A DNA stretch of 64,000 nt from Peptoniphilus lacydonensis (GTDB lineage Bacteria > Bacillota > Clostridia > Tissierellales > Peptoniphilaceae): assembly GCF_900106515.1 (NCBI RefSeq), contig NZ_FNWF01000003.1, forward strand, positions 1,302,001 to 1,366,000, given 5' to 3'. Within the stretch, counting starts at the first letter, position 1. Each line of letters begins with the position of its first letter. The notes under the pieces are model-generated. The model ran no database searches and was not told the DNA's origin. It saw only the letters and a program-made list of their open reading frames with translations. The position numbers were made by a program, and so were the translations under genes. Shown here in pieces: positions 45,712-55,983 of this stretch.

Positions 45712-46707
45712 TCATTTTCTTTTTTTAATTTCTTCTATTAAAAGAGGAACAATATCAAAAAGATCTCCAACTATTTTATAATTAGAAATTTTAAAGATTT
45801 CAGCATTAGGATCATTATTTATTGCAATTATGACCTTAGAATTTTCCATGCCCTTTGTGTGTTGAATTGCACCAGAAATACCAAGAGCGATGTAAACATC
45901 AGGTTTTACATTTATCCCTGTAACACCTACTTGAAGATTCTTGTCGCACCAGCCAAGGTCACATACAACTTTTGTTGCACCCACAGCTCCTCCAAGTTCA
46001 TTTGCGAGCTCTTCTACTAAGTGCCAATTTTCTGGGTCACCAAGACCTTTACCACCAGCTACAACAACTTTTGAATTTAATAATTTTTCTATTAGAGGGT
46101 TTATGTCAGATTTTTTAAAATCAACAAATTTTGTTTTAATATCCTCTTCTGTCAATTGAGAATCCTCTTTTATAATTTCAAATTTATTGTCTTCATTTCT
46201 ATTTGCAGCAACAAAAGATCCCTTGCCAATTGTAGCAATCATAGTTTCTGAAGTTATTCTAACATCGCAGAACAATTTTCCATCGAAAGTGGGTCTTATC
46301 CATTTTATATCTTTTTTATCATCTGTAAGTTCTACCTTTGAGCAGTCAGCAACTAGACCAATTCCTCTTTTTGCACAGATTCTACCTGCTAAATCACGTC
46401 TATTATATGTTGCAGGTATCATAATAATAGAAGGATCGTACTTGTCCATAAGATTATCAAAAACTTTTACATAGCCAAGAGTATTATAATGCTTTAAAAG
46501 TTTGTCATTAACTTGAATTACTTTATCTGCCCCATAATAACCTATTTCTTTAACAATTTCATCATTTTCATAACCAAGTTCTATAACTACAAGCTCTTTT
46601 TCTAGAGCATCAGCCAATTCTCTTCCTTTAGACATAATTTCTGTTGAAATAGGTGAAAGTGTATTGTCTAAAGCTTCATTTAATATCCATATATTTCCAT
46701 TTTTCAT
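45712..46707 (-). CDS. etfA: Electron transfer flavoprotein subunit alpha (copy 2)
   Basis: A 331-aa EtfA. The C-terminal domain has VAGGKGLGDPENW, QVGVTGINVKPDVYIALGIS and GAIQHTKGMENSKVIIAIN. Two family positions differ from the usual form: GATKVV where most have an SRP-like Arg, and QVGVTG instead of QVGQTG. It follows etfB with an 8-nt gap and there is no dehydrogenase in the unit, so it serves a partner encoded elsewhere, most simply butyryl-CoA dehydrogenase. Confidence 0.94.
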   Translation of the reverse strand: MKNGNIWILNEALDNTLSPISTEIMSKGRELADALEKELVVIELGYENDEIVKEIGYYGADKVIQVNDKLLKHYNTLGYVKVFDNLMDKYDPSIIMIPATYNRRDLAGRICAKRGIGLVADCSKVELTDDKKDIKWIRPTFDGKLFCDVRITSETMIATIGKGSFVAANRNEDNKFEIIKEDSQLTEEDIKTKFVDFKKSDINPLIEKLLNSKVVVAGGKGLGDPENWHLVEELANELGGAVGATKVVCDLGWCDKNLQVGVTGINVKPDVYIALGISGAIQHTKGMENSKVIIAINNDPNAEIFKISNYKIVGDLFDIVPLLIEEIKKRK

Positions 46708-46715
46708 AATATCAC

Positions 46716-47513
46716 CTACACTAATGCTTTATTTTCTTTAAGAATTTCAATTATCTTTTCAACATTTTTTTCAGCAGAGCCTTCATTAATCTCTATACCC
46801 TTTTCCATTGAATGAGGAGCCTCAACATTTTTAACAATTGTTTTAGAACCTTTTTGTCCAACCTTATCCAAATCTAGGCCAAGACTTTTACAAGTCAAGT
46901 CGTGGATTTCCTTTTCTTTAGCAATTTCTTCGCGTCCAAGAGCAAACTTAGAAGGCTTATTTACAGAATCCTTTAAAGAAGTAACTAAAAATGGAGTATT
47001 TAATCTAACAGTTTCAACTCCAGCGCCGTAATTTCTTTTAACTTCATATTCGCCATCTGCATATTTAATATCGGAAACATAAGTAACTTGATTCATTTTT
47101 AAATTTTCAGCAATTTGTGGGCCAACTTGTCCAGTGTCGCCATCCATTGTTTGATCACCTGTAAAAACAATATCAAAGTCAGCTATGCTTTTTGCAGCCT
47201 CAGCAAGAGCATAGGATGTTGCCAAAGTATCAGAACCTTTAAATTCAATACCTTCTAAAAGATATGCTTCATCAGCACCCATTTGGATACAATCACGTAA
47301 AAAAGTTTCTGCACTAGGTGGTCCCATAGTTAAAACAGAAATTTCAACGTCTTCTTCAACTTGTTTTTTGATATTTAACGCAAATTTAAGACCACATAAA
47401 TCAGACGGATTTATAATTGTTTTAATACCTTCACGAATAAGGTTGTTAGTTTTTGGATCTATTTTTGCATTGCTAGTATCTGGAATAGTTTTAATGCAAA
47501 CTAAAATTTTCAT
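46716..47513 (-). CDS. etfB: Electron transfer flavoprotein subunit beta (copy 2)
   Basis: A 265-aa EtfB. MKILVCIKTIPDTSNAKIDP, MGPPSAETFLRDCIQMGADE and GDQTMDGDTGQVGPQIAENL closely follow the EtfB of Clostridial bifurcating butyryl-CoA dehydrogenase complexes. It thus looks more like an electron-bifurcating type than copy 1. AAGGAGG precedes the ATG. A TATAAT on the minus strand (47539-47534) lacks a good -35, so the promoter is uncertain. Confidence 0.94.
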   Translation of the reverse strand: MKILVCIKTIPDTSNAKIDPKTNNLIREGIKTIINPSDLCGLKFALNIKKQVEEDVEISVLTMGPPSAETFLRDCIQMGADEAYLLEGIEFKGSDTLATSYALAEAAKSIADFDIVFTGDQTMDGDTGQVGPQIAENLKMNQVTYVSDIKYADGEYEVKRNYGAGVETVRLNTPFLVTSLKDSVNKPSKFALGREEIAKEKEIHDLTCKSLGLDLDKVGQKGSKTIVKNVEAPHSMEKGIEINEGSAEKNVEKIIEILKENKALV

Positions 47514-47818
47514 ACTTCCTCCTTAAAAAATTAATTATACTTATATATTTATCATACCCTAAAAAAAATAAAGTATTTAAAAAAGTTAAAAGGAAATCAA
47601 AAAATTAATTTTAAACCTTTTAATTTGTTTGTAAGAGATATTTTTCTAAGTTGTTACATATATAATTTAACAAACTGTAATAATATGTATTAATAAAAGT
47701 ATCTAAGAAAATTAGAAATTTTATTTTTAAATAAGATGAGAAAAAATTAAACAAAAAATTAATTAAGCAAAAATTTTATTGAAAAGTAAAAAATCATAAA
47801 AAAATTGGCTAGATTGTC
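47514..47818. other. AT-rich divergent spacer between etfB and the ribosomal promoter
   Basis: About 300 nt of very AT-rich DNA without a supported gene. It contains the presumed etfBA promoter at its left end and may hold an UP-element-like A/T tract for the ribosomal promoter at its right end. Nothing else was recognised. Confidence 0.5.
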
Positions 47819-47847
47819 TTTACAATTGATGTTTTTTATTGTATAAT
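47819..47847 (+). promoter_or_regulatory. Promoter of the S10-spc-alpha superoperon
   Basis: TTTACA (47819-47824), a 17-nt spacer and TATAAT (47842-47847). It is the only strong promoter seen before rpsJ and must drive about 14 kb. Confidence 0.82.
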
Positions 47848-47854
47848 GCTTAAG

Positions 47855-48056
47855 CGTTTAAAAAAGAATGTTGCGATGAAGTCATAAGTTGCTTGAAATT
47901 TTGTTGAAAAAAAGAGGTTTCAAGGTAATTATGATAGAGAAGTTCAAGCTGGACTTGGGCGAGGGTTATTTTTTTCAGACGGGTCTTTTGATACACTAGG
48001 CTCCGTTTATCGATAGCCCCATTCGCAAGTAAGGCTTTAGCGAATAGGAGGTAAAT
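47855..48056 (+). promoter_or_regulatory. Structured 5' leader of the S10 operon
   Basis: A leader of about 200 nt. It can form several local hairpins: CTTGAAA/TTTCAAG (47892-47924), AAGTTC/GGACTT (47940-47956) and ATTCGC/GCGAAT ending directly at the rpsJ Shine-Dalgarno AGGAGG. The GC content is higher than in ordinary intergenic DNA here. It is probably an autoregulatory ribosomal-protein leader; which protein binds is not known. Confidence 0.6.
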
Positions 48057-48374
48057 ATGTCTAACAAAGGCAAACAAAAAATTAGAATTAAACTTAAAGC
48101 TTACGATCATGAATTACTTGATAATTCAGCACTAAGAATTGTAGAAGCTGCTAAGAAGAGCGGTGCAGAAGTTTCTGGTCCAATTCCTCTTCCAACAGAA
48201 AAGGAAATTATTACAATTATAAGAGCTGTACACAAATACAAGGATTCAAGAGAACAATTTGAGCAAAGAACTCACAAAAGACTAATTGATATTTTAAATC
48301 CTACACAAAAAACTGTAGATTCACTTATGAAATTAAATCTACCAGCTGGTGTGGATATAGAAATTAAACTTTAA
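48057..48374 (+). CDS. rpsJ: 30S ribosomal protein S10
   Basis: A 105-aa protein of the 30S head and also NusE, the antitermination partner of Nus[25 protein letters not shown] and the C-terminal [11 protein letters not shown] are diagnostic. A short Lys-rich extension precedes the usual KIRIKL start. AGGAGGTAAAT is the binding site, with the last leader hairpin immediately upstream, so ribosome access could be regulated. Confidence 0.98.
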   Translation: MSNKGKQKIRIKLKAYDHELLDNSALRIVEAAKKSGAEVSGPIPLPTEKEIITIIRAVHKYKDSREQFEQRTHKRLIDILNPTQKTVDSLMKLNLPAGVDIEIKL

Positions 48375-48389
48375 AACTTTGCTTTATAT

Positions 48390-48407
48390 GACTTTTATTT
48401 AAAAGTC
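48390..48407 (+). other. Hairpin between rpsJ and rplC
   Basis: A perfect 7-bp stem GACTTTT/AAAAGTC with loop ATTT and no U-tract, in a 58-nt gap that is long for this operon. It may be a processing or stability element. Confidence 0.5.
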
Positions 48408-48432
48408 CGCTGTAAATATTAGGAGGTGCAAC

Positions 48433-49065
48433 ATGAAATATTTAGTAGGTAAAAAAATTGGCATGACCCAAATTTTTGATGAAGAGGGTACTGTCACTCC
48501 TGTCTCAGTTATTGAAGTAGAACCAAATGTTGTTGTGCAAAAGAAAACTATTGAAAGTGATGGATATAATGCCATCCAAGTTGCAACACAAGAAGTTAAA
48601 GAAAAGAAACTTAACAAACCACAAAAGGGACATCTTGATAAAGCAGGAGTAGGTTATAAAAAACATCTTTCAGAATTTAGAACTAATGATGTTGATTCTT
48701 ATAATCTTGGAGATGAAATAAAGGTAGATATCTTTGAAGTTGCAGAACATGTTGATGTTGTAGGAACTTCAAAGGGTAAAGGAACTGCTGGGGTTATTAA
48801 ACGTCATAATTTTGGACGTGGTAGAGAAACTCACGGTTCTAAATTCCACAGAATGCCAGGTGGTATGGGTGCTGCTTCTTATCCAGGAAAAGTATTCAAA
48901 AACCATAGAATGGCTGGGAAAATGGGTAATGAAAGAGTTACAGTTCAAAACCTTGAAATTGTTAGAATAGATACAGATAAAAATTTAATTTTAGTAAAGG
49001 GTGCAATTCCAGGACCTAAGAAGGGAACTGTTAGAATTAAAAGCACTGTAAAACTAACTAAATAA
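48433..49065 (+). CDS. rplC: 50S ribosomal protein L3
   Basis: A 210-aa early assembly protein whose extended loop reaches the peptidyl-transferase centre. [19 protein letters not shown] at the start, [14 protein letters not shown] and [20 protein letters not shown] in the loop are typical. RBS TAGGAGGTG. Confidence 0.98.
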   Translation: MKYLVGKKIGMTQIFDEEGTVTPVSVIEVEPNVVVQKKTIESDGYNAIQVATQEVKEKKLNKPQKGHLDKAGVGYKKHLSEFRTNDVDSYNLGDEIKVDIFEVAEHVDVVGTSKGKGTAGVIKRHNFGRGRETHGSKFHRMPGGMGAASYPGKVFKNHRMAGKMGNERVTVQNLEIVRIDTDKNLILVKGAIPGPKKGTVRIKSTVKLTK

Positions 49066-49082
49066 GATAGGGAGGTAAAGAA

Positions 49083-49706
49083 ATGCCTAAAATTCAAATG
49101 ATTGACATTAAGGGAAATCCTGTTGAAGAAGTCGAACTAAGTGAAGGGCTATTTGATGCTCCTGTAAGCACTCATGCTGTTTATTTAGTTGTTAAAAATA
49201 TTTTGGCAAACCAAAGACAAGGCACTCACTCTGCGAAGACACGTGCTGAAGTTCGTGGAGGCGGAAGAAAACCTTGGAGACAAAAGGGAACTGGTCGTGC
49301 AAGACAAGGTTCTATTAGATCACCTCAATGGAGAGGTGGTGGAGTTGTTTTTGCTAAAAAACCAAGAGATTATTCTTATACAACTCCAAAGAAAACTAGA
49401 AGAGTTGCTCTTAAGTCAGTTCTTACAAGCAAATTCCAAGATGGTGAAATGATTCTTGTTGACAAATTTGAAATGAAAGAAGCTAAGACAAAGATTTTTG
49501 CAAATATTTTAAAAGATATTAATGCACAAGGAAAGACTCTTGTAGTTTTAAATGATGATGAAAGGGATGTGCAAAGGGCAGCGAGAAACATCGCTGGCGT
49601 AAAGACATCAAGAGCTACTGATATAAATGTATATGATTTATTAAAATATGATAATCTAGTTATCAGCAAATCTGCACTTGATGTAGTTGAGGAGGTTTTT
49701 AACTGA
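49083..49706 (+). CDS. rplD: 50S ribosomal protein L4
   Basis: A 207-aa protein lining the exit tunnel through an extended loop, seen here as GGGRKPWRQKGTGRARQGS. In Gammaproteobacteria L4 also represses the S10 operon; whether it does so here is unknown. Its TGA overlaps the ATG of rplW. Confidence 0.98.
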   Translation: MPKIQMIDIKGNPVEEVELSEGLFDAPVSTHAVYLVVKNILANQRQGTHSAKTRAEVRGGGRKPWRQKGTGRARQGSIRSPQWRGGGVVFAKKPRDYSYTTPKKTRRVALKSVLTSKFQDGEMILVDKFEMKEAKTKIFANILKDINAQGKTLVVLNDDERDVQRAARNIAGVKTSRATDINVYDLLKYDNLVISKSALDVVEEVFN

Positions 49707-49993
49707 TGAATAGATATGACATTATCAAAAGACCTTTAATTACTGAACAAAGTATGGATATGATGGCAGACAATAAATACTCTTTTGTAGTTGAAAAAGA
49801 TGCCACAAAACCTGAAATCAGAAAAGCTGTTGAAGAAGTCTTCGGCGTTAAGGTTGAAAAAGTATATACTATGAATATGCGTGGTAAATTAAAAAGACAA
49901 GGAGTTCATCAAGGAAGACGCCCTTCATGGAAAAAGGCAATAGTAAAGCTTACTGATGACTCAGAACCGATAGAATTTTTTGATTCTATCTGA
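49706..49993 (+). CDS. rplW: 50S ribosomal protein L23
   Basis: A 95-aa tunnel-exit protein that docks trigger factor and SRP. It starts [15 protein letters not shown] and contains [20 protein letters not shown]. Its start codon overlaps the rplD stop by one base. Confidence 0.97.
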   Translation: MNRYDIIKRPLITEQSMDMMADNKYSFVVEKDATKPEIRKAVEEVFGVKVEKVYTMNMRGKLKRQGVHQGRRPSWKKAIVKLTDDSEPIEFFDSI

Positions 49994-50010
49994 TAGTAGG
50001 AGGTATTAAA

Positions 50011-50841
50011 ATGGCGATAAAAGGATTTAAACCTACAACTCCTGCCCGTAGAAAGATGACTGTTGCTACTTTCGAAGAGATTACTAAAAAATCACCTGAA
50101 AAATCTCTTTTAGTTAGCATGAGCAAAACTGCCGGTAGAAACTCACAAGGTAGAATTACTAGTAGACATAGAGGCGGCGGAGTTAAAAGAAAATATAGAA
50201 TTATAGATTTAAAGAGAGATAAAGACAATATTCCAGCAAAAGTTACAGCTATTGAGTATGATCCATTTAGAACTGCTTACATTGCACTTTTATCCTATGC
50301 AGATGGTGAAAAAAGATACATTATTCAACCAAATGGGTTAAAAGTAGGAGATGTAGTTGAATCTGGTTCTGATGCAGATATAAAAGTTGGAAATGCTTTA
50401 ATGCTTGCAGACATTCCTGTAGGTACTACTGTTCACAATGTTGAAATGACTCCAGGACGTGGAGGACAAATTGCAAGATCTGCTGGATCATCAGCACAGC
50501 TTATGGCTAAAGAAGGAAAGTATGCTCAACTTAGACTTCCTTCAGGTGAATTTAGATTAATCAATCAAAGATGCAAAGCAACTATTGGACAAGTTGGAAA
50601 TATTTCTCACGAACTTATCACTTTAGGTAAGGCAGGTAAGAGCAGATATCTTGGAAATAGACCTCATGTTAGAGGATCTGCAATGAACCCTGTTGATCAC
50701 CCTCATGGTGGTGGGGAAGGTAGAACTCCAGTAGGTAGACCTTCACCAATGACTCCTTGGGGCAAGAAAGCTCTAGGACTTAAGACTAGAAAGAAATCTA
50801 AAAAATCTGATATGTATATAGTAAGAAGAAGAACTAAGTAA
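50011..50841 (+). CDS. rplB: 50S ribosomal protein L2
   Basis: A 276-aa core protein of the 50S subunit needed for subunit joining. [36 protein letters not shown] and the functional [14 protein letters not shown] loop, with its conserved His, are intact. Confidence 0.98.
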   Translation: MAIKGFKPTTPARRKMTVATFEEITKKSPEKSLLVSMSKTAGRNSQGRITSRHRGGGVKRKYRIIDLKRDKDNIPAKVTAIEYDPFRTAYIALLSYADGEKRYIIQPNGLKVGDVVESGSDADIKVGNALMLADIPVGTTVHNVEMTPGRGGQIARSAGSSAQLMAKEGKYAQLRLPSGEFRLINQRCKATIGQVGNISHELITLGKAGKSRYLGNRPHVRGSAMNPVDHPHGGGEGRTPVGRPSPMTPWGKKALGLKTRKKSKKSDMYIVRRRTK

Positions 50842-50853
50842 TCGGAGGGTATA

Positions 50854-51138
50854 ATGAGTAGATCAATAAAAAAAGGACCATTTGCTGATGAACACCTTCT
50901 AAAGAAGGTTGACGAGTTAAACGAAAAGAACGAAAAGAAAGTAATAAAAACTTGGTCTCGTCGCTCAACTATTTTCCCTGAATTTGTTTCACATACAATT
51001 GCTGTTCATGACGGCAGAAAACATGTGCCAGTATATATAACTGAAGACATGGTAGGACATAAATTAGGTGAATTTGTTCCAACAAGAACATATAGAGGCC
51101 ACGGTGCTAAGAGCGAAAAGAGCACAACACTTAAATAA
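50854..51138 (+). CDS. rpsS: 30S ribosomal protein S19
   Basis: A 94-aa protein of the 30S head near the A-site finger. [37 protein letters not shown] and [17 protein letters not shown] are typical. RBS CGGAGGG. Confidence 0.98.
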   Translation: MSRSIKKGPFADEHLLKKVDELNEKNEKKVIKTWSRRSTIFPEFVSHTIAVHDGRKHVPVYITEDMVGHKLGEFVPTRTYRGHGAKSEKSTTLK

Positions 51139-51149
51139 GGAGGGTTATA

Positions 51150-51485
51150 ATGCAAGCACAAGCAATTGCAAAATATGTAAGAATTTCACCTCTTAAGGTG
51201 AATTATATTTGCGCAGAAATACGCGGTAAAAGCGTTGATGAGGCCCTCTCTATTTTAAAGTTTACTAACAAGAGAGGAGCTCATGAACTCTATAAGGTAT
51301 TAAACTCAGCAGTAGCAAATGCTGAAAACAACCTTAATTTGGACAGAGATGATCTTTATGTGAAAAAGGCATACGCTAATGATGGACCTACAATGAAAAG
51401 ATTTCATCCTAAGGCTAAAGGTATGGCTTATCCAATCCTTAAAAGATCAAGTCACATTGGCGTTGTAGTAGCAGAAAGAGAGTGA
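51150..51485 (+). CDS. rplV: 50S ribosomal protein L22
   Basis: A 111-aa protein whose beta-hairpin constricts the exit tunnel with L4. [20 protein letters not shown] starts it and [20 protein letters not shown] is the hairpin; macrolide-contact residues lie here. The TGA precedes GGAGGT of rpsC. Confidence 0.97.
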   Translation: MQAQAIAKYVRISPLKVNYICAEIRGKSVDEALSILKFTNKRGAHELYKVLNSAVANAENNLNLDRDDLYVKKAYANDGPTMKRFHPKAKGMAYPILKRSSHIGVVVAERE

Positions 51486-51496
51486 GGAGGTAGAGA

Positions 51497-52243
51497 ATGG
51501 GTCAAAAAGTAAACCCACATGGACTTCGTGTTGGAGTAATCAAAGATTGGGATTCAAAATGGTATGCAGATAAAAAGAACTTTTCCGATCTTTTAGTTGA
51601 AGACAACAATATTAGAAAATATGTTAAGAAGAAACTTTATGCTGCAGGAATTTCTAAAATTGAAATTGAAAGAGCTGCTAATAGAGTTAAGATTTCACTA
51701 TACACAGCTAAACCAGGTATGGTAATTGGACGTGGCGGTGCTGGCGTTGAAGAACTTAGAAATGAAATTGAAAAACTTACAGGAAAATCTGTTGTTATAA
51801 ATGTTGAAGAAATTAAAAATCAAGACTTAGATGCACAAATTGTTGCTGAAGGTATAGCAGAAGCTCTTGAAAGAAGAGTTGCTTTTAGACGTGCAATGAA
51901 ACAAGCTATTCAAAGAACAATGCGTCAAGGAGCTCTTGGTATTAAGACTTCTGTGTCAGGACGTCTTGGTGGGGCTGATATGGCTAGAACAGAAGGCTAC
52001 TCTGAAGGAACTATTCCTCTTCAAACATTAAGAGCTGATATAGATTATGGTTTTGCAGAAGCTGATACTACTTATGGTAAAATAGGTGTAAAAGTATGGC
52101 TTTATAAAGGTGAAGTTCTTCCGGAATTAAAAGAAGATTTTAGAAGAAAACCTAGAGATAATAGAAACCGTAAAAGACGCGATAACAGAAATAATAATTT
52201 CAATAGAAATAATAGAAAAGACAATAAGAATAAAGAGTCTTAA
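51497..52243 (+). CDS. rpsC: 30S ribosomal protein S3 with extended basic tail
   Basis: A 248-aa protein at the mRNA entry site. [20 protein letters not shown] starts it, the [16 protein letters not shown] motif and [19 protein letters not shown] follow. After the conserved KEDFRRKP the protein continues with about 30 residues of alternating Asn, Arg and Lys, longer than in typical S3 (about 220 aa). The tail may contact mRNA or be disordered. Confidence 0.97.
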   Translation: MGQKVNPHGLRVGVIKDWDSKWYADKKNFSDLLVEDNNIRKYVKKKLYAAGISKIEIERAANRVKISLYTAKPGMVIGRGGAGVEELRNEIEKLTGKSVVINVEEIKNQDLDAQIVAEGIAEALERRVAFRRAMKQAIQRTMRQGALGIKTSVSGRLGGADMARTEGYSEGTIPLQTLRADIDYGFAEADTTYGKIGVKVWLYKGEVLPELKEDFRRKPRDNRNRKRRDNRNNNFNRNNRKDNKNKES

Positions 52244-52260
52244 AGAAGGGAGGAATAGTC

Positions 52261-52692
52261 ATGTTGATGCCTAAGAGAGTAAAGTATCGTAAAGTTCACA
52301 GAGGCAGAATGAAGGGCAAGGCTATGCGTGGTAATGAGCTTGCATATGGAGAATATGGCATAAAAGCTTTAGAACCTTGTTGGATAACTTCAAATCAAAT
52401 AGAAGCAGCACGTCGTGCAATGACAAGATATATTCGTAGAGGTGGAAATATCTGGATTAAGATTTTCCCTGACAAACCTGTTACTGAAAAACCTGCTGAA
52501 ACTCGTATGGGTTCAGGTAAAGGTGCTCCAGAATATTGGGTTGCAGTTGTAAAACCAGGAAGAGTTTTATTTGAAATGGGCGGTGTTTCAGAAGAAGTGG
52601 CAAGAGAGGCTATGAGACTTGCGTCTATGAAACTTCCTGTTAGAACAAAATTCGTAATGAAAGATAAGGATGGTGACTCAAATGAAGGCTAA
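52261..52692 (+). CDS. rplP: 50S ribosomal protein L16
   Basis: A 143-aa protein near the A and P tRNA elbow. The start [14 protein letters not shown] and [20 protein letters not shown] with [18 protein letters not shown] are diagnostic. RBS GGGAGG is 7 nt before the ATG. Its end overlaps rpmC by 11 nt. Confidence 0.98.
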   Translation: MLMPKRVKYRKVHRGRMKGKAMRGNELAYGEYGIKALEPCWITSNQIEAARRAMTRYIRRGGNIWIKIFPDKPVTEKPAETRMGSGKGAPEYWVAVVKPGRVLFEMGGVSEEVAREAMRLASMKLPVRTKFVMKDKDGDSNEG

Positions 52693-52888
52693 TGAAATTC
52701 GCAAAATGTCTAGCGAAGATTTAAATAATAAAGTTAATGAACTTAAAAATGAACTTTTTAATTTGAGATTCAGATTGGCAACTGGCCAACTTGACAATCC
52801 ATCAAGCATTAAAAATGTTAAAAGAGATATAGCGAGAGTAAAAACGATCATTAGAGAACGTGAACTTGAAGTTGGAAAGGAGGCTTAA
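52682..52888 (+). CDS. rpmC: 50S ribosomal protein L29
   Basis: A 68-aa two-helix protein by the tunnel exit. [20 protein letters not shown] and the [18 protein letters not shown] segment identify it. ATG at 52682, with GGTGA 5 nt upstream, is chosen over an in-frame ATG four codons earlier because it gives the usual MKANEIR start. Confidence 0.95.
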   Translation: MKANEIRKMSSEDLNNKVNELKNELFNLRFRLATGQLDNPSSIKNVKRDIARVKTIIRERELEVGKEA

Positions 52889-52892
52889 TCTC

Positions 52893-53147
52893 ATGGAAAG
52901 AAATTCAAGAAAGACTTTAACTGGTATTGTAGTAAGCGATAAAATGGATAAAACTATTGTTGTTCAAACTGAGACTTTAAAAACTCATCCAGTTTATAAA
53001 AAGAGATTTAAGAAGACTACTAAATTCAAGGCTCATGATGAAAACAACGAATGTGGTATAGGTGATCGCGTAAGACTTATGGAAACTAGACCACTAAGCA
53101 AAGATAAAAGATGGAGACTTGTAGAAATTATTGAAAAAGCTCAATAA
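52893..53147 (+). CDS. rpsQ: 30S ribosomal protein S17
   Basis: An 84-aa 16S rRNA-binding OB-fold protein. [20 protein letters not shown] and [20 protein letters not shown] are typical. The ATG follows AAAGGAGG; an earlier in-frame ATG at 52860 lies inside rpmC and is rejected. Confidence 0.97.
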   Translation: MERNSRKTLTGIVVSDKMDKTIVVQTETLKTHPVYKKRFKKTTKFKAHDENNECGIGDRVRLMETRPLSKDKRWRLVEIIEKAQ

Positions 53148-53170
53148 TTTTAACTTGAAAGGAGAAAAAC

Positions 53171-53539
53171 ATGATTCAACAAGAAACAAGATTGCGTGTT
53201 GCTGACAATTCAGGTGCAAGAGAACTATCTGTAGTTAAAGTCCTTGGTGGAACTAATAGAAAAACAGCTAATATCGGGGATATTGTAGTGTGTTCCGTAA
53301 AACATGCAACACCCGGTGGCGTTGTCAAAAAAGGCGCTGTTGTAAAGGCAGTTATAGTTAGAACAAACAAGGGTATCAGCAGAAAAGATGGATCTTATAT
53401 AAGATTTGACGACAATGCTGCTGTTGTAATTAAAGATGATAGAAGCCCTGTTGGCACTCGTATTTTTGGACCTGTAACTAGAGAACTTAGAGCTGGAAAC
53501 TTTATGAAAATTATTTCTCTAGCTCCGGAAGTACTATAA
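53171..53539 (+). CDS. rplN: 50S ribosomal protein L14
   Basis: A 122-aa subunit-interface protein and binding site of Rsf[21 protein letters not shown] and [14 protein letters not shown] are diagnostic. First gene of the classical spc part; RBS AAAGGAG. Confidence 0.98.
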   Translation: MIQQETRLRVADNSGARELSVVKVLGGTNRKTANIGDIVVCSVKHATPGGVVKKGAVVKAVIVRTNKGISRKDGSYIRFDDNAAVVIKDDRSPVGTRIFGPVTRELRAGNFMKIISLAPEVL

Positions 53540-53553
53540 TTTGGAGGTGTAAT

Positions 53554-53862
53554 ATGAAAATTAAAAAAGATGACATCGTAAAAGTTATAGCCGGAAAAGA
53601 TAAAGGCAAAACTGGTAAAGTCCTAAGAACAATTCCTAAGAAAGATTTAGTTGTTGTTGAAAAGGTAAATGTTGTTACTAAACATGTAAAACCAAGAGGA
53701 CCACAAAATCCAGGTGGAATAGAAAAAATGGAAGCACCAATTCATGTATCAAATGTAATGTATTTTGATAGTTCAGCTGGAAAAGCTTCAAGAATTGGAT
53801 ATAGATTTGAAGACGGAAAAAAAGTTAGATTTGTAAAATCTAGCAATAAGACAATTAAGTAG
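53554..53862 (+). CDS. rplX: 50S ribosomal protein L24
   Basis: A 102-aa assembly-initiator protein with an N-terminal KOW motif ([20 protein letters not shown]) and [20 protein letters not shown]. Confidence 0.97.
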   Translation: MKIKKDDIVKVIAGKDKGKTGKVLRTIPKKDLVVVEKVNVVTKHVKPRGPQNPGGIEKMEAPIHVSNVMYFDSSAGKASRIGYRFEDGKKVRFVKSSNKTIK

Positions 53863-53873
53863 GGGGTAAGGTA

Positions 53874-54419
53874 ATGACTTCAAGATTACAAGAGAAATAT
53901 AAAACAGAAGTTGTGGGCCACCTAATGGAACATTTCAATTATAATAATGTTATGGAAGTACCAAAGCTTGAAAAGATTACTATTAACATTGGTCTTGGCG
54001 AAGCTAAAGATAATCATAAGGCACTTGAATCAGCAGTTGAAGAACTTACAACTATTGCTGGACAAAAAGCAGTTGTAACTAAAGCTAGAAAATCAATTGC
54101 AAATTTCAAACTTCGTGAAGGTCAAAATGTTGGTGTAAAGGTTACTTTAAGAGGACAAAGAATGTATGAATTCTTAGATAAATTAATGAATGTTGCTCTT
54201 CCAAGAGTAAGAGACTTTAGAGGTGTTAAACCTACTGCATTTGATGGTAGAGGAAATTATGCACTTGGTATCAAAGAACAACTTATTTTCCCTGAAATAG
54301 AATACGATAAAGTCGATGCTATTAGAGGAATGGACATCAATATAGTAACTACTGCCAAAACTGATGAAGAAGCTAAAGTATTCCTCGAAAAGATGGGAAT
54401 GCCTTTTGCAAAGGCTTAA
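53874..54419 (+). CDS. rplE: 50S ribosomal protein L5
   Basis: A 181-aa 5S rRNA-binding protein of the central protuberance. [40 protein letters not shown] and the [20 protein letters not shown] loop are typical. Confidence 0.98.
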   Translation: MTSRLQEKYKTEVVGHLMEHFNYNNVMEVPKLEKITINIGLGEAKDNHKALESAVEELTTIAGQKAVVTKARKSIANFKLREGQNVGVKVTLRGQRMYEFLDKLMNVALPRVRDFRGVKPTAFDGRGNYALGIKEQLIFPEIEYDKVDAIRGMDINIVTTAKTDEEAKVFLEKMGMPFAKA

Positions 54420-54430
54420 GGAGGTACATT

Positions 54431-54616
54431 GTGGCTAAAAAATCAATGATTGCAAAACAAAAGAGAAAACAAAAGTATTCTTCTCGTGAATATACAAGAT
54501 GTAAAATATGTGGAAGACCACATGGTGTTTTACAAAAATATGGAATATGTAGAATATGCTTTAGAGAACTTGCTTACAAGGGAGAAATTCCTGGTGTAAG
54601 AAAAGCTAGCTGGTAA
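54431..54616 (+). CDS. rpsN: 30S ribosomal protein S14, zinc type
   Basis: A 61-aa short form of S14. Four Cys in CKIC and CRIC form the zinc site, separated by [11 protein letters not shown]. The start is GTG after GGAGGT, with [12 protein letters not shown]. Confidence 0.97.
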   Translation: MAKKSMIAKQKRKQKYSSREYTRCKICGRPHGVLQKYGICRICFRELAYKGEIPGVRKASW

Positions 54617-54645
54617 AAGCCTTAGATGAAAGGAGGCAAACTGAT

Positions 54646-55041
54646 ATGATGACAGACCCAATTGCAGATATGCTATCAAGAATTAGAAATGCAAATAATG
54701 CAAGACATAAATCTGTTGATATTCCTTGCTCAAACATCAAGAAAGAAATAGCTCAAATTTTATTAGATGAAGGTTACATTAATGGATTTGATGTTGTTGA
54801 AGATGATAAACAAGGTATTATCAAAGTTGATCTTAAATATTCAGAAGACGGAGAGAAAGTTATCTCTGGACTTAAGAGAATATCTAAACCGGGACTTAGA
54901 GTTTATGTTAAGTGCGAAGATGTTCCAAAAGTTCTTGGAGGACTTGGAATAGCAATTATCTCTACATCTAAGGGAATAATTACAGATAAAATGGCAAGAA
55001 AAGAAAAAGTTGGCGGAGAGGTAATCTGCTACGTTTGGTAA
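54646..55041 (+). CDS. rpsH: 30S ribosomal protein S8
   Basis: A 131-aa 16S rRNA helix 21 binder; it represses the spc operon in E. coli. [18 protein letters not shown] starts it and the C-terminal [20 protein letters not shown] is typical. The first of two adjacent ATGs is used, 9 nt after AGGAGG. Confidence 0.97.
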   Translation: MMTDPIADMLSRIRNANNARHKSVDIPCSNIKKEIAQILLDEGYINGFDVVEDDKQGIIKVDLKYSEDGEKVISGLKRISKPGLRVYVKCEDVPKVLGGLGIAIISTSKGIITDKMARKEKVGGEVICYVW

Positions 55042-55055
55042 TTTGGAGGTGAAAA

Positions 55056-55592
55056 ATGTCAAGAATTGGTAAAAAACCTATTGAAATCCCAAAGGGCGTT
55101 GACATTAAAGTTGATGGTCAAACAGTTACTGTTAAGGGACCAAAGGGTGAACTAACACAATCTTTTGATAAAGATTTAAAAATAGAATTAAATGACGGAG
55201 TTCTCACTGTAGAAAGACCAAATGAAATAAAAAGAATAAAGGCACTTCACGGTTTAACTAGAACTCTAATTTATAATATGATAATTGGCGTTACAGAAGG
55301 TTATTCAAAATCACTTGAAATAATCGGTACTGGATATAGAGCAGCTAAAAAGGGAAAGGTTCTTTCTCTTAATTTAGGATTTTCACATCCTCTTGAACTT
55401 GAAGATCCAGAAGGAATTGAAGTTGAAGTTCCTTCAGCTAATTCCATTATTGTAAAGGGAAATGATAAGCAAAAGGTTGGAGCTTATGCAGCTTACATCA
55501 GAAGCTTTAGAGAACCTGAACCTTATAAAGGTAAAGGAATTAGATATACTGACGAATATGTAAGACGTAAAGTTGGTAAGACAGGTAAGTAA
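55056..55592 (+). CDS. rplF: 50S ribosomal protein L6
   Basis: A 178-aa protein near the GTPase-associated centre. [20 protein letters not shown] and the C-terminal [19 protein letters not shown] are diagnostic. Confidence 0.98.
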   Translation: MSRIGKKPIEIPKGVDIKVDGQTVTVKGPKGELTQSFDKDLKIELNDGVLTVERPNEIKRIKALHGLTRTLIYNMIIGVTEGYSKSLEIIGTGYRAAKKGKVLSLNLGFSHPLELEDPEGIEVEVPSANSIIVKGNDKQKVGAYAAYIRSFREPEPYKGKGIRYTDEYVRRKVGKTGK

Positions 55593-55607
55593 GAGAGGAG
55601 AATTTAA

Positions 55608-55970
55608 GTGTTAAAAAAGATTAATAAAAATGAAAACAGAAAAAAAAGACACGCTAGACATAGAAATAATATCTCCGGTAATTCTATAAAACCTAGACTT
55701 TCAGTTTACAGATCATCACAACATATCTATGCTCAAATTATTGATGATGAAGCAGGCAATACTTTAACAAGTGCGTCAACTCTTGATAAGTCATTAAATT
55801 TAGAAAATACTGGAAATATTGATGCGGCAAAAGCTGTTGGAGAGTCTATTGCTAATAAAGCAAAAGAAAAAGGCATCAAAGAAGTTGTTTTTGACAGAAG
55901 TGGTTATGTGTACCATGGAAAAGTCAAAGCACTTGCAGAAGCAGCTAGAGAAGCCGGTCTAAAATTCTAA
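55608..55970 (+). CDS. rplR: 50S ribosomal protein L18
   Basis: A 120-aa 5S rRNA-binding protein. [40 protein letters not shown] and [20 protein letters not shown] identify it. GTG start after GAGGAG. Confidence 0.97.
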   Translation: MLKKINKNENRKKRHARHRNNISGNSIKPRLSVYRSSQHIYAQIIDDEAGNTLTSASTLDKSLNLENTGNIDAAKAVGESIANKAKEKGIKEVVFDRSGYVYHGKVKALAEAAREAGLKF

Positions 55971-55983
55971 GAAGGAGGAAGTA

